Notes: generated by a model from the sequence alone, not told the origin. Positions 34,971 through 44,048 are shown, counted from the stretch's first letter. The stretch is 64,000 nt of DNA from an uncultured Oscillospiraceae bacterium (GCA_958423465.1 CATZRD010000005.1:1-64000); one strand, 5' to 3'. Program-made: numbers and translations.

Positions 34971-35417
34971 TCATCTGCCGGTGGAGCCCACGCCGCCCTG
35001 GCCCCGCCGGGTCTCCGGCAGCTCGTCCGTCACCCGCAGGGCGGGACACAGCACAGGGACCACCATGAGCTGGGCCACCCGGTCCCCGGGCAGCACCGTA
35101 TAGGGCGCGCCGGTGGTGTTGAGAAGCCCCACCCCCAGAGGACCCCGGTAGTCGCTGTCGATGACCCCGATGCCGTTGGACAGGGTGACGCCGTTTTTGA
35201 TGCCCATGCTGGAGCGCACCGCCACGATGCCCACATAACCCGCGGGGATGGCCACCGCCAGCCCGGTGGGGATCAGGGCGCGGCCCCCGGCGGGGATGAC
35301 TTCCGCCTCGTCCAGACAGGCGTGGAGGTCCAGGGCCGCCGCGCCCTCCGTGGCGTAGTAGGGCAGAGGGATGTCCTTCCCAATGTGTGGAGAGAGGGGC
35401 TTGATCAGAAGTTCCAT
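34971..35417 (-). CDS. dut: dUTP diphosphatase
   Basis: 148 residues from ATG at 35417 (the frame extends further upstream to 35618, over non-family sequence). Five dUTPase motifs visible: AALDLHACLD, RSSMGIKNGVTLSNGIGVID with DSDYRGPLGV, TTGAPYTVLPGDRVAQLMVV and GQGGVGSTGR (usual Phe of the P-loop-like motif is Val). Keeps uracil from DNA. Weak ribosome site (GAAAAATC region). Confidence 0.92.
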   Translation of the reverse strand: MELLIKPLSPHIGKDIPLPYYATEGAAALDLHACLDEAEVIPAGGRALIPTGLAVAIPAGYVGIVAVRSSMGIKNGVTLSNGIGVIDSDYRGPLGVGLLNTTGAPYTVLPGDRVAQLMVVPVLCPALRVTDELPETRRGQGGVGSTGR

Positions 35418-35476
35418 AGAAAAATCCTTTACAAAACGTATAAATAGATGCGGAATATACAATTTGGAGGCGAATA

Positions 35477-37570
35477 TCACTCCACGCCCCGGTAGAAGAG
35501 GCCCCGGGTGTCCTCCGGCGCCGGAGGCTCTCCCCCCGCCAGATACTGGCGGAGGACCCGGACGCAGTCCTCCGGCCCCTCGTCGGTGAACCGGAGGCGG
35601 GCGCAGGCCAGGCCGCACCGGCGGTAATCCGGCTTATCCGCCAGATAGAGGCGGCGGCTGTTTTCCAGCTCGCTGCGGCAGCCGAACACCGGCAGGATGG
35701 GAAAGACTTCCCCCCGCCGGTCGGTGAGGCTGTGGCCTCCGACACAGGGGCCGTAAAGGTCCCGGCTGGTACAGCCCAGGCCGTTGCGGACCAGACAGTT
35801 TTCCACCACCATCAGGGGCAGGCGGCCATAGACCAGAGTCTCGCAGGGCAGGGGCTTGCGCAGGTCCCGGATCTGCTCATGGCGCAGCTCGAAGGAGAGA
35901 CAGGCGCTCTCAAGGCCCCAGTCCCTGAGCTGCTCCAGACTGCGGCTGTTGAACACGTTGAGCCCAAAATCCCCCCGGAGGGAGAAGCCCAGCTCCCGGG
36001 CCAGGGCCAGCTGGCCCACGTTCTGCACGGCGGCGGAGACGCAGCCCCGGGCCTTTGCCTTCTCCAGCATCGCCCGGAGGGCGGGTTCCTCCCGGTCCTT
36101 GCAGATCCGGGGGAGGGAGACGCACAGCTCCCCGCCGGTATGCCGGCACAGCTCCGCGTCAAATTCGCTTATTCGCTCCGCCGGGAGATAGACCACGGCG
36201 GGGGAAAGGGCCAGCAGCGCCTCCGTGAGCTGGTCCCCCCGGGAGAGGGATACGGTGAGGACCGGTTCCCCGCCGGCAAAGCCGTTTTCCGGCATAGAAG
36301 GGACCGGCTCCTCCCGCCGCTTCGGCGGGGCGCAGCGAAGCCGGGCCAGCCGGTCCAGCGCCTCCCGGCGCAGGCCGTTGAGGGCGCTGGCCGGCAGAGA
36401 GAGGCCCTCCGCCACCTGACAGTCGATGCACTCGGCCCGGAACACGGTGCCGCCGGTCCTGCCCAGCCGCCGGGAGACCTCCTCCGCCGTCAGCGCCCGG
36501 GTGCGGGCGGCCTCGGGACAGGGGCCAGTGACGGTGACGGCATGGCCGTCGCGGTCGGCGGCGGTGAGACTGGCGGGCCGGTCCGGCGCCAGATGGGCGC
36601 GAAGGGTCACGGGGACCGTCCGCAGGTCCTCCCGGTCATAGGCCGCCTTGGCGGCCTGGAACAGTTCTGTGGGAACGGGGGCGTTTTCCGGGCGGGAGCC
36701 GAACATGGCGGGGCCAAGAGCCCCGTCCCAGTAGCCCTGGGTGAAGCCGCCCCGGGAAAAGGCCAGCTCCAGCTCCCCCAGCTCCTCCGCCGTGGGCCGG
36801 CGGCGCTCCCGCAGCAGGGCGGCGTAGATCCGGGTGACCACCGCCACATACTCCGGCCGCTTCATCCGGCCCTCCAGCTTCAAAATGTCCACGCCCATGT
36901 CCTGAAGCTCCGCCAGGTGTCCGGCCAGGCTGGCGTCCTTCAGGCTGAGTGGCCGGCCCATTTTGCCGCCGTCCAGCCGGTAGGGCAGGCGGCAGGGCTG
37001 CTTGCACCGTCCCCGGTTGCCGCTGTTGCCGCCGATGAGAGCGCTCATGGCGCATTGGCCGGACCAGCACATGCACAGGGCCCCGTGGGCGAAAACCTCG
37101 ATTTTAATGGGGCTTTTTTCGCAGATGGTCCGGATGTCCTCCCGGCTCAGCTCCCGGCCCAGGACCACGCAGGAAAGCCCCAGACGGGCGGCGGCCTCCA
37201 CCCCCGCCAGGGAGTGGACGGTCATCTGGGTGCTGCCGTGGAGGGGCAGGTCCGGCACGATCCGCCGGGCCAGGGCGGCAAGGCCCCAGTCCTGGACGAT
37301 GACGCCGTCGCAGCCGCTGCGGCTGGCCAGCCGCAGCAGCTCCGCCCCCCGGTCCAGTTCCCGGTCCGTCAGGAGGGTGTTGAGGGTCAGGTAGAGCTTC
37401 GCCCCCCGAAGGTGGCAGTAATCCACCGCGGCGGGGAACTCCTCCGGAGAGAAGTTTTTGGCGCCCTGCCGGGCGTTGAGGCTGTCCAGGCCCAGATAGA
37501 CCGCGTCCGCCCCGTTCTGGACGGCGGCCACCATGGACTCCCAGTGGCCGGCGGGGGAGAGCAGCTCCAT
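35477..37570 (-). CDS. U32-family peptidase
   Basis: 697 residues. N-terminal ELLSPAGHWESMVAAVQNGADAVYLG and HGSTQMTVHSLAGVEAA, then the U32 signature HGALCMCWSGQCAMSALIGGNSGNRGRCKQPCR with its cysteines, then a DUF3656-type linker and a second lobe. Related proteins include secreted collagenase-like PrtC and the tRNA/rRNA hydroxylation factors TrhP/RlhA; the cysteines match the latter group as well. Function not fixed by sequence. Ends at 35477, 59 bases before dut; one base after zapA. Confidence 0.88.
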   Translation of the reverse strand: MELLSPAGHWESMVAAVQNGADAVYLGLDSLNARQGAKNFSPEEFPAAVDYCHLRGAKLYLTLNTLLTDRELDRGAELLRLASRSGCDGVIVQDWGLAALARRIVPDLPLHGSTQMTVHSLAGVEAAARLGLSCVVLGRELSREDIRTICEKSPIKIEVFAHGALCMCWSGQCAMSALIGGNSGNRGRCKQPCRLPYRLDGGKMGRPLSLKDASLAGHLAELQDMGVDILKLEGRMKRPEYVAVVTRIYAALLRERRRPTAEELGELELAFSRGGFTQGYWDGALGPAMFGSRPENAPVPTELFQAAKAAYDREDLRTVPVTLRAHLAPDRPASLTAADRDGHAVTVTGPCPEAARTRALTAEEVSRRLGRTGGTVFRAECIDCQVAEGLSLPASALNGLRREALDRLARLRCAPPKRREEPVPSMPENGFAGGEPVLTVSLSRGDQLTEALLALSPAVVYLPAERISEFDAELCRHTGGELCVSLPRICKDREEPALRAMLEKAKARGCVSAAVQNVGQLALARELGFSLRGDFGLNVFNSRSLEQLRDWGLESACLSFELRHEQIRDLRKPLPCETLVYGRLPLMVVENCLVRNGLGCTSRDLYGPCVGGHSLTDRRGEVFPILPVFGCRSELENSRRLYLADKPDYRRCGLACARLRFTDEGPEDCVRVLRQYLAGGEPPAPEDTRGLFYRGVE

Positions 37571-37571
37571 C

Positions 37572-37895
37572 TTACTTCTTGGCCAGCTGCTGCTGCAGCT
37601 TGAAGATCTCCCGTTTGCACTCGCTGAGCTCGTTTTTGGCCTTGCCGGCCTCGTCCAGGTAGCCCTTGAGCTGGGCCCGGAGATTTTCGCCGGCGGCCTG
37701 CTGCTTGAACATCTCGTCGGCCAGGTTCATGGCCGCCAGAACGGCGGCGTCCATGCGGCTGATGCGGCCCCCGGCCAGGATCTCGCCCATTTTGGCGTCC
37801 ACCGCGGCGGCCACCTTCTGCATGTAAGCGGGGCTCTCCTGGGCGGCCAGAGTGTACTCCGTGCCGCAGATGCTGACGGTGATACGATTATCCAT
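37572..37895 (-). CDS. zapA: Cell division protein ZapA
   Basis: 107 residues. ITVSICGTEYTLAAQESPAYMQKVAAAVDAKM is the ZapA globular head; the C-terminal half is a coiled coil (RAQLKGYLDEAGKAKNELSE). ZapA bundles FtsZ filaments. Gene abuts the U32 gene, a common Clostridia pairing. Confidence 0.92.
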   Translation of the reverse strand: MDNRITVSICGTEYTLAAQESPAYMQKVAAAVDAKMGEILAGGRISRMDAAVLAAMNLADEMFKQQAAGENLRAQLKGYLDEAGKAKNELSECKREIFKLQQQLAKK

Positions 37896-37953
37896 GACGC
37901 TTTCCTCCTCTTTATTTGTACGAAGGCTCCCGATCGATACTGATTCACACTAG

Positions 37954-37981
37954 AGTATACCATATTCCGCAGGAAAAGCAA
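37954..37981 (-). promoter_or_regulatory. Probable zapA promoter
   Basis: Minus strand TTGCTT (complement of 37976-37981), 16-base spacer, TATACT (complement of 37954-37959). Confidence 0.55.
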
Positions 37982-38005
37982 TCCGAATTCTGTGAAAGAA
38001 CCGGG

Positions 38006-38078
38006 AATTTGCCGGAGACCCGCCTTGCTCTCCCGGCAAATTTCCCCCCTTTACGAAAATCGGGTTTTCGTGTAGAAT
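38006..38078 (+). promoter_or_regulatory. dnaD-like gene promoter with flanking inverted repeats
   Basis: TTTACG at 38050-38055 and TAGAAT at 38073-38078 with 17-base spacing. The spacer holds a 7-bp inverted repeat ACGAAAA/TTTTCGT (38053-38059 and 38065-38071), and upstream a 10-bp inverted repeat AATTTGCCGG/CCGGCAAATT (38006-38015 and 38033-38042) sits between the divergent zapA and dnaD-like genes. Confidence 0.5.
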
Positions 38079-38117
38079 AAAAAGAACTGTATGAACACCG
38101 GGAAAGGGGGCGGAAAT

Positions 38118-39113
38118 ATGAGCGGCTATGTCCTGCATCTGCCGGAGGACGAGAGCGTGGTGCTGTCGGGGCCGGTGGTCCGCCGCCTGATCCGGGAGGG
38201 AGACGGCGACGCCGCCCTGGCGTACATCGCCGTGCTGCAAAATAAGGGGGCCATGGACGAGGAGAAGCTGGCCGCCCTGCTGAACTGGCCGCCCCAGCGG
38301 GTGGGCCGGGCCATGGAGGCCCTGTCCCGCCAGGGGCTGGCGGCCCGGCCCGCCGGAGCGCCGGCGGCTCCGCCGCCACGGGAGGCGGAAAAGCCCCGGA
38401 TCTCCGCCGGCGACCAGCGGCCGGAGTATACCCGGGCGGACCTGGCCCGGGCCATGGAGGGCCGGGAGTTCGCCGCCCTGACCGGCGCGGTGGAGGAGAA
38501 GCTGGGGAAGAAGCTGACCACGCCGGATCTGGGCCTTCTCCTGGGGCTGTACGACGACCTGGGCCTCCCGGCGGACGTGATCTTCCTGCTGGTGGGCTTC
38601 TGCGTGGAGCGGTCCGCCGCCCAGTACGGGCCGGGCCGCCGGCCCACCATGCGGCAGATCGAGCGGGAGGGCTATACCTGGGCGCGGCTGGGCCTTATGA
38701 CCCAGGAGGCGGCCAGCGCCTACATCCGCCGTCAGGCGGAGGCCCGGCGGCAGCTCCCCCGGATGATGCGGCTGCTGGGCCTGGGGGACCGGAAGCCCTC
38801 CCCCAGCGAGGAGAAGTACCTGACGGCCTGGATCGATATGGGCTTCCCGCCGGAGGCGGTGGAGCTGGCCTATGACAAGACCGTGCTGAAATGCAAGGAG
38901 CTGAAATGGCCCTATATGAACCGGATCCTCACCTCCTGGCATCAGAAGGGGCTGCATACCCTGGAGGAGATCCGGCGGGGAGACCGGCCCGGCGGCTCCG
39001 CCGCCCCCCGGCCCCGGGGGAAGGAACCGGAGGGCGTCCGGGAGGATCTGGCCCGGATGGAGAAATATCTGGAAAAGCTGCGCCGGGAAAAGGCGGAGAG
39101 GGGGGAAGGCTAA
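38118..39113 (+). CDS. DnaD-domain protein (replication initiation)
   Basis: 331 residues from ATG at 38118, with AAAGGGGG upstream. N-terminal ~90 residues resemble the DnaD winged helix (GDAALAYIAVLQNKGAMDEEKLAALLNWPPQRVGRAMEAL), a Pro-rich linker, then a first DnaD-type C-terminal domain and a second, with the YxxxI pattern FPPEAVELAYDKTVLKCKELKWPYMNRIL-like end (W-x-Y-M-N-R-I-L). Two DnaD domains are usual in Clostridia. Likely helps load the replicative helicase with the following DnaI-like ATPase. Confidence 0.88.
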   Translation: MSGYVLHLPEDESVVLSGPVVRRLIREGDGDAALAYIAVLQNKGAMDEEKLAALLNWPPQRVGRAMEALSRQGLAARPAGAPAAPPPREAEKPRISAGDQRPEYTRADLARAMEGREFAALTGAVEEKLGKKLTTPDLGLLLGLYDDLGLPADVIFLLVGFCVERSAAQYGPGRRPTMRQIEREGYTWARLGLMTQEAASAYIRRQAEARRQLPRMMRLLGLGDRKPSPSEEKYLTAWIDMGFPPEAVELAYDKTVLKCKELKWPYMNRILTSWHQKGLHTLEEIRRGDRPGGSAAPRPRGKEPEGVREDLARMEKYLEKLRREKAERGEG

Positions 39114-40115
39114 ATGCATCAGGACGCGGGAATCATGACCGCTGCGGTCCGGAAGTTCCGGGAGGACCGGGACCGGCGGCGGCAGGAGCAGGAGCGCCGG
39201 GTGCGGGAGGTGTACCGCCGCCTGCCCCGGGTGGAGGACATCGACCGGGAGCTGCGGGGGACCATGGGACAGATCATGATCGCCGCCTTTGAGGGCGGCC
39301 GGGACCCGGAGCCGGCCCTCCGGGCTCTGGAGGAGCGGAATCTGGCCCTCCAGCGGGAGCGGGCCGAGCTGCTGGTGGGGGCCGGCTACGCCTACGACGA
39401 GACCGACGAGAAGGTCCTGTGCCCCCTGTGCCGGGACAGCGGCTATCTCCGGGACGGCAGCCCCTGCCGGTGCCTGATGGCCTACTACACCCGGGAGCAG
39501 AACCGGCGGCTCTCCAAGCTGCTGGATCTGGGGGGCCAGTCCTTCGACACCTTCTCCTACGAGTGGTACGATTCTGAGGTGTGGCCGGAGTACGGGTGCA
39601 GCCCCCTGGCCAACATGGAGACGGTCCGGGAGATCTGCGGGAACTACGCCCACACATTTGGGCCTCAGAGCGGGAACCTGCTGTTCACCGGCGCGCCGGG
39701 GCTGGGCAAGACCTTTTTGTCCGCCTGCATCGCCCGGGAGGTCAGCGACCACGGCTTCTCCGTGGTCTACGACACCGCCGCCCATGTGTTCCAGCAGTTC
39801 GAGAGCGGCAAGTTCGGCCGGGACAACCCCTACGAGGAGGACCCGGACCGGGAGATCGACCGGTATCTCAAGTGCGACCTGCTGATCATGGACGACCTGG
39901 GCACGGAGATGCTCACCAGCTTCGTCCAGTCCGCCTTCTACCGCATCGTCAACGACCGGCTGCTGAGCCGGAGAAAAACGGTGCTGTCCACCAACCTGCC
40001 GCCGGAGGAGATCGGGCGGCGCTACGGCGAGGCCGTCCGCTCCCGGATCGAGGGGGAGTATCAGCTCCTGCGGTTCTTCGGCCGGGACATCCGCCTCCAG
40101 AAGCGGGACCGGTAA
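39114..40115 (+). CDS. DnaI/DnaC-like helicase-loader ATPase
   Basis: 333 residues. N-terminal coiled region, then a zinc-type cluster CPLCRDSGYLRDGSPCRC at ~103-120, then AAA+ domain with Walker A FTGAPGLGKTFLSACIA and Walker B CDLLIMDDLGTEML, sensor STNLPPEEI and the C-terminal arginine RIEGEYQLLRFFGRDIR. Loads DnaB-type helicase. The ATG is immediately after the DnaD-like stop (TAAATG), so the pair is cotranscribed. Confidence 0.93.
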   Translation: MHQDAGIMTAAVRKFREDRDRRRQEQERRVREVYRRLPRVEDIDRELRGTMGQIMIAAFEGGRDPEPALRALEERNLALQRERAELLVGAGYAYDETDEKVLCPLCRDSGYLRDGSPCRCLMAYYTREQNRRLSKLLDLGGQSFDTFSYEWYDSEVWPEYGCSPLANMETVREICGNYAHTFGPQSGNLLFTGAPGLGKTFLSACIAREVSDHGFSVVYDTAAHVFQQFESGKFGRDNPYEEDPDREIDRYLKCDLLIMDDLGTEMLTSFVQSAFYRIVNDRLLSRRKTVLSTNLPPEEIGRRYGEAVRSRIEGEYQLLRFFGRDIRLQKRDR

Positions 40116-40177
40116 GAAGGCGGGGGCCGAAAACCGCGGCATACTATGGGAACGACCGGAAAAAGGAGGGAACGTCT

Positions 40178-41155
40178 TTGCGGATCGGACAGGTGGAGAT
40201 CCCGTCAAAGCTGGCCCTGGCGCCTATGGCCGGGGTGACGGACGCCGCTTACCGGCAGATCTGCTCCGAGCTGGGGGCGGGCCTGACCTGTACGGAGCTG
40301 GTGAGCGCCAAGGCCCTGTGCTACCAGGATAAGAAGAGCCGCCAGCTTCTGATGCCCTTTCCCGGGGAAAAGCCCTTCGCGGCCCAGATCTTCGGCAGCG
40401 ACGCCGCCTGTATGGCGGAGGCGGCCCAGATCGCCGCGGAGGCCAGCGGGGCGGACCTGCTGGACATCAACATGGGCTGTCCCGTGGGGAAGGTGGTGTC
40501 CAGCGGCGACGGCTCCGCCCTGATGAAGGACCCGGAGAAGGCGGCCCGTATCGCCGAGGCGGTGGTGAAGGCCAGTCCCGTGCCGGTGACGGTGAAGATG
40601 CGCCGGGGCTGGGACAAGGGCAGCATCAACGCCGTGGAGCTCAGCCGGATGCTGGAACAGGCGGGGGTGTCCGCCATCGCCGTCCACGGACGGACCCGGG
40701 CCCAGATGTACGGCGGACAGGCGGACTGGACCACCATTCGGGAGGTGAAGGAGGCGGTCTCCATCCCGGTGATCGCCAACGGGGACGTGTTCACTCCCCA
40801 GGACGCGGTGCGGATCCTCCGGTTCACCGGGGCGGATATGGCCATGATCGGCCGGGGCTGCTTCGGCAACCCCTGGCTCTTCCAGCAGGCCGCCGCCGCC
40901 CTGGCGGGGGAGCCTGTGCCGGGCCGGCCGCCTCTGGCGGCGCGGTGCGACACCGCCGTGCGCCAGATCCAGCTGGCGGCACAGTATAACTGCGAGAAGA
41001 TCGCCGTGCTCAACGCCCGGCGGCACTACGCCTGGTATCTGAAGGGGGTGCCCCACGCCTCCTATTATAAGGAACAGATCGTCCGCATGGAGACCCTGGC
41101 GGACGTGTACCGGGTGACGGAAGGAATCAAGAGGGATCTGCATGACGACGAATGA
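40178..41155 (+). CDS. dusB: tRNA-dihydrouridine synthase
   Basis: 325 residues. FMN TIM barrel: LALAPMAGVTDAAYRQIC, TELVSAKAL, DLLDINMGCPVGKVV (Cys catalytic), KMRRGWD, VHGRTRAQMYGGQADW, PVIANGDVFTPQDAV and MIGRGCFGNPWLF. Start is TTG at 40178 with AAAGGAGGG seven bases upstream; the longer frame from 39581 is spurious. Reduces uridine in tRNA D-loops. Confidence 0.95.
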   Translation: MRIGQVEIPSKLALAPMAGVTDAAYRQICSELGAGLTCTELVSAKALCYQDKKSRQLLMPFPGEKPFAAQIFGSDAACMAEAAQIAAEASGADLLDINMGCPVGKVVSSGDGSALMKDPEKAARIAEAVVKASPVPVTVKMRRGWDKGSINAVELSRMLEQAGVSAIAVHGRTRAQMYGGQADWTTIREVKEAVSIPVIANGDVFTPQDAVRILRFTGADMAMIGRGCFGNPWLFQQAAAALAGEPVPGRPPLAARCDTAVRQIQLAAQYNCEKIAVLNARRHYAWYLKGVPHASYYKEQIVRMETLADVYRVTEGIKRDLHDDE

Positions 41156-41747
41156 ACTGGTCCGCGCGGCGGCGGGGGGCGATCAGGACGCCTTCGCCCG
41201 GCTGGTGCGGCAATATGAGGATCAGGTCTACCGCCTGGCCCTGCGGATGTGTTCGGACCCGGAGGACGCCCGGGACGTGGCCCAGGAGGCCTTTCTCGGC
41301 GCCTGGCGGGGCCTGCCCGCCTTCCGGCAGGAGGCGGGCTTCGCCACCTGGCTGTACCGGCTGACGGCCAACGCCGCCATCGACCATATGCGCCGGACCC
41401 GGCGTCAGAAGGGGAACGTGAGCCTGGACGACGAGGGGCTGCGTCTGGACGTGGCGGACGGCGCCCCCGGCCCCCAGCAGGCCGCCGAGGGGCGGGAGCT
41501 GCGGGAGGCCGTGGATGACGGCCTCCGCCGCCTGCCCGACGGCTACCGGGCGGTGCTGGTGCTGCGAGAGCTGCAGGGGCTGAGCTATCAGGAGATCGCG
41601 GAGACCCTCTCCATGGACCTGGGGACGGTGAAGAGCCGCATCTCCCGGGCCAGAGGCGCTCTGCGGAAAATTCTCATCGCCGGCGGGAACTTATCCGGCT
41701 ACCTGCCGTCTAATGGGGTGGATGCCAAAGGAAAGGAGGGCCGCTGA
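41142..41747 (+). CDS. ECF-type RNA polymerase sigma factor
   Basis: 201 residues. Region 2 GDQDAFARLVRQYEDQVYRLALRMCSDPEDARDVAQEAFLGAW and region 4 LPDGYRAVLVLRELQGLSYQEIAETLSMDLGTVKSRISRARGAL are clear (SigW/RpoE-like). Starts inside dusB (14-base overlap) and its stop overlaps the anti-sigma start by one base (TGATG), so translation is coupled. Long tail ~185-201 is variable. Confidence 0.94.
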   Translation: MTTNELVRAAAGGDQDAFARLVRQYEDQVYRLALRMCSDPEDARDVAQEAFLGAWRGLPAFRQEAGFATWLYRLTANAAIDHMRRTRRQKGNVSLDDEGLRLDVADGAPGPQQAAEGRELREAVDDGLRRLPDGYRAVLVLRELQGLSYQEIAETLSMDLGTVKSRISRARGALRKILIAGGNLSGYLPSNGVDAKGKEGR

Positions 41748-42505
41748 TGCGTACCTGCGAGACCTATGAGGCGTGGCTCAGCGCCCTGCTGGACGGAGAG
41801 CTGGACCCCAAATACCAGGCGGAGCTGATGGAGCATCTGGCCGGATGCCCCGCCTGCCGGCAGTATTTTGACGATCTGATGGCGATTCAGGACGCCCTGT
41901 CGGAGCCGGACGAGGAAAAGGCCCCGGAGGATCTTGCCCGGTCCGTCATGGACGCCGTGGCGAACACGCCCCAGGACGGCGGCGCGTCCCCGGCCCGGCG
42001 GCGGAGAAAGCCTGCCGTCCGCTGGCAGCGGTGGGCGGCTCTGGCCGCCTGCCTGGCCCTGGCGGTGGCCATGGGCTGGTGGTGGAGGGCGAGCCTGGGC
42101 ATGGGCGGCAGCATGGCGTGCACGGCCGTGAACGACTCCGCCGCCCCCAGAAGCGGGGAGGCCGCCCCTGCCGACGCTGCCCCGGCGGGAACGGACGACT
42201 GCGACGGCGCTCTCCAGGAGAAGGCCGCCCTCATGGAGGACCAGGCCGCCGGCACGCTCTGCGGGGACAACTGCGCGCCCCAGGAGCCTGCCGTGGAGCC
42301 GGACCGTGAGGAAACCGAACAGCCGGCCGGCGGCCTCCGGGCCTGGGTGGAGGAGCAGGGCTGGACCTGGGAGCCGGGCGCCGTCTATGAGCTGACGGCG
42401 GAGCAGCATGAGCAGCTCACCCGGCTGCTGGAGGAGGACCTGGACCTTCTTCTGGAGGAGGCCGGGGACGGGACCTGCCGCCTGACCATCCCGGCGGAGG
42501 GATAA
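41747..42505 (+). CDS. Anti-sigma factor with zinc finger
   Basis: 252 residues. N-terminal ZAS domain: TYEAWLSALLDGELD and HLAGCPACRQYFDDL with H-x3-C-x2-C. One membrane helix at ~96-113 (WAALAACLALAVAMGWWW), then an extracytoplasmic part of ~135 residues rich in Ala, Asp, Glu, with a compact end (TWEPGAVYELTAEQHEQLTRL). Presumed to hold the adjacent ECF sigma factor inactive until an envelope signal. Confidence 0.88.
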   Translation: MRTCETYEAWLSALLDGELDPKYQAELMEHLAGCPACRQYFDDLMAIQDALSEPDEEKAPEDLARSVMDAVANTPQDGGASPARRRRKPAVRWQRWAALAACLALAVAMGWWWRASLGMGGSMACTAVNDSAAPRSGEAAPADAAPAGTDDCDGALQEKAALMEDQAAGTLCGDNCAPQEPAVEPDREETEQPAGGLRAWVEEQGWTWEPGAVYELTAEQHEQLTRLLEEDLDLLLEEAGDGTCRLTIPAEG

Positions 42506-42515
42506 ACGCATACGA

Positions 42516-42555
42516 AAAGAGCCGCGGAGCGCTGAAAAACGCCCTGCGGCTCTTT
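42516..42555. terminator. Bidirectional terminator
   Basis: Arms 42516-42525 and 42546-42555 (AAAGAGCCGC/GCGGCTCTTT) between the converging anti-sigma and punA genes; A-run on the left and T-run on the right make it usable in both directions. Confidence 0.8.
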
Positions 42556-42591
42556 ACTGTCTGTAATAACTCAAATCAAAAATACGGGCCG

Positions 42592-43410
42592 TTATGCGAT
42601 GGAGAGCATCAGCTCCAGCAGGCGGGTAAAGTCGTCCTTCACCCGCTGGGCGGTGGCCACCACCTCGCTGTGGTCCAGCTGCCGGTCCAGGACCCCCGCC
42701 GCCATGTTGGTGATGCAGCTGACGCCCATGACCCGCATCCCGCAGTGGCGGGCCACGATGGCCTCCGGCACGGTGGACATACCCACCGCGTCGGCCCCCA
42801 GGGCGCGGAAGGCCCGGATCTCCGCCGGAGTCTCGTAGCTGGGGCCGGGGTACATCATGTACACGCCCTCCCGCAGGTCGATGCCCGCCTGGGCGGCCAG
42901 AGGCTTCAGCTTTTCCCGGAGGGAGCGGGTGTAGATATCGCTCATATCCGGGAACCGGGGGCCGAACTCGTCCAGATTGGGCCCCATGAGGGGGTTCATG
43001 CCGGAGAGGTTGATGTGTTCGGAAATGAGCATCAGGCACCCGGCGGCGAAGTCCAGGTTCACGCCGCCGGCGGCGTTGGTGAGGATCAGGGTCCTGACCC
43101 CCAGCCGGGCCAGCACCCGCACCGGCAGAGTGACCTCCTGCTGGGTGTAGCCCTCGTAGTAGTGGACCCGGCCGCTGAGGGCCGCTACGGCCCGTCCGCC
43201 CCAGGTCCCAAAGACGAAGGCCCCCCGGTGGCCGGCTACCGTGGACCGGGGGAAGCCGGGGAGGTCGGCGAAGGGCACCACCGTCCGGTCCTCCAGCCTG
43301 TCGGCAAAATCCCCCAGGCCGCTGCCCAGAATAAGACCCAGCTCCGGCGCAGCGGCGGTGCGCTCCCGGATGGCCGCGGCGGCGGCGTCGATGCGTTCAG
43401 CGATGGTCAT
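42592..43410 (-). CDS. punA: Purine-nucleoside phosphorylase
   Basis: 272 residues. GLILGSGLGDFADRLED, phosphate-binding VAGHRGAFVFG, RVHYYEGYTQQEV, ILTNAAGGVN, and MYPGPSYETPAEIRAFRALGADAVGMSTVPEAIVA; the trimeric guanosine/inosine type. ATG at 43410; the gene overlaps the GNAT gene by 14 bases. Confidence 0.95.
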   Translation of the reverse strand: MTIAERIDAAAAAIRERTAAAPELGLILGSGLGDFADRLEDRTVVPFADLPGFPRSTVAGHRGAFVFGTWGGRAVAALSGRVHYYEGYTQQEVTLPVRVLARLGVRTLILTNAAGGVNLDFAAGCLMLISEHINLSGMNPLMGPNLDEFGPRFPDMSDIYTRSLREKLKPLAAQAGIDLREGVYMMYPGPSYETPAEIRAFRALGADAVGMSTVPEAIVARHCGMRVMGVSCITNMAAGVLDRQLDHSEVVATAQRVKDDFTRLLELMLSIA

Positions 43411-43972
43411 GGCTGCTGCCTCCTTTTTGCGGGTGATATAGAATATATTCTCTGCAGGTTTCCACGGTGCCGCACTGTGTCTCGTAGGGAACGGTTTTGA
43501 GGTACTGGAATCCGCACTTCTGGATGACCCGGGCCGACTGGCTGTTCTTCTCGAAATGGCCCGCCAGGATAAAGTCCAGATCTTCAACGTCAAAGAGGTA
43601 TGAAATGACGGCCCTTACCGCCTCAGGCATCAGTCCCCGGCCCCAGTATTCCTTTGAGAGGACATAGCCGATCTCCCGGCCCTGGAGCGGGGACAGCTCA
43701 GGGTTCCGATCTTCGTTATACCGCTCTATGCCGAGGGAGCCGATGACCTTCCCCTGGTATTCCAGCGCGAAGGTCTTTTTCTGCGCGATGAACAGCTCCA
43801 GTATTTGGCGGGATTCCTCCACGCTCCGATGCGGCGGCCACCCGGCCATCTGCCCGACGCCGTCAACGCTGGCATACTCGAAGAAGTCCGCCAGGTCAGA
43901 CGTTTTCCAGGGGCGCAGGGTCATTCGCTCTGTACGCAGTACGGTCCCGCTGATATCGACGCTCTTGTTCAC
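43397..43972 (-). CDS. GNAT acetyltransferase (RimJ/RimL-like)
   Basis: 191 residues. LRTERMTLRPWKTSDLADFFEYAS, EIGYVLSKEYWGRGLMPEAVRAVI (acetyl-CoA site) and HFEKNSQSARVIQKCGF are typical of the ribosomal-protein-alanine-type subgroup. Start is GTG at 43972 (GGAGGAGACAAGGC upstream). Transcribed with punA. Confidence 0.88.
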   Translation of the reverse strand: MNKSVDISGTVLRTERMTLRPWKTSDLADFFEYASVDGVGQMAGWPPHRSVEESRQILELFIAQKKTFALEYQGKVIGSLGIERYNEDRNPELSPLQGREIGYVLSKEYWGRGLMPEAVRAVISYLFDVEDLDFILAGHFEKNSQSARVIQKCGFQYLKTVPYETQCGTVETCREYILYHPQKGGSSHDHR

Positions 43973-44019
43973 GCCTTGTCTCCTCCTTCGTCACGTTGGA
44001 GATCTGATCCGCCGCCCTC

Positions 44020-44048
44020 AGTATACCATGGACGCCGCCGGAGGGCAA
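44020..44048 (-). promoter_or_regulatory. Promoter of GNAT-punA
   Basis: Minus strand TTGCCC (complement of 44043-44048), 17-base spacer, TATACT (complement of 44020-44025). Confidence 0.65.

Noticed and set aside
37950..40208. Minus-strand open frame of 752 codons over the dnaD- and dnaI-like genes
   Set aside because: Crosses two real genes on the other strand and has no domain pattern.
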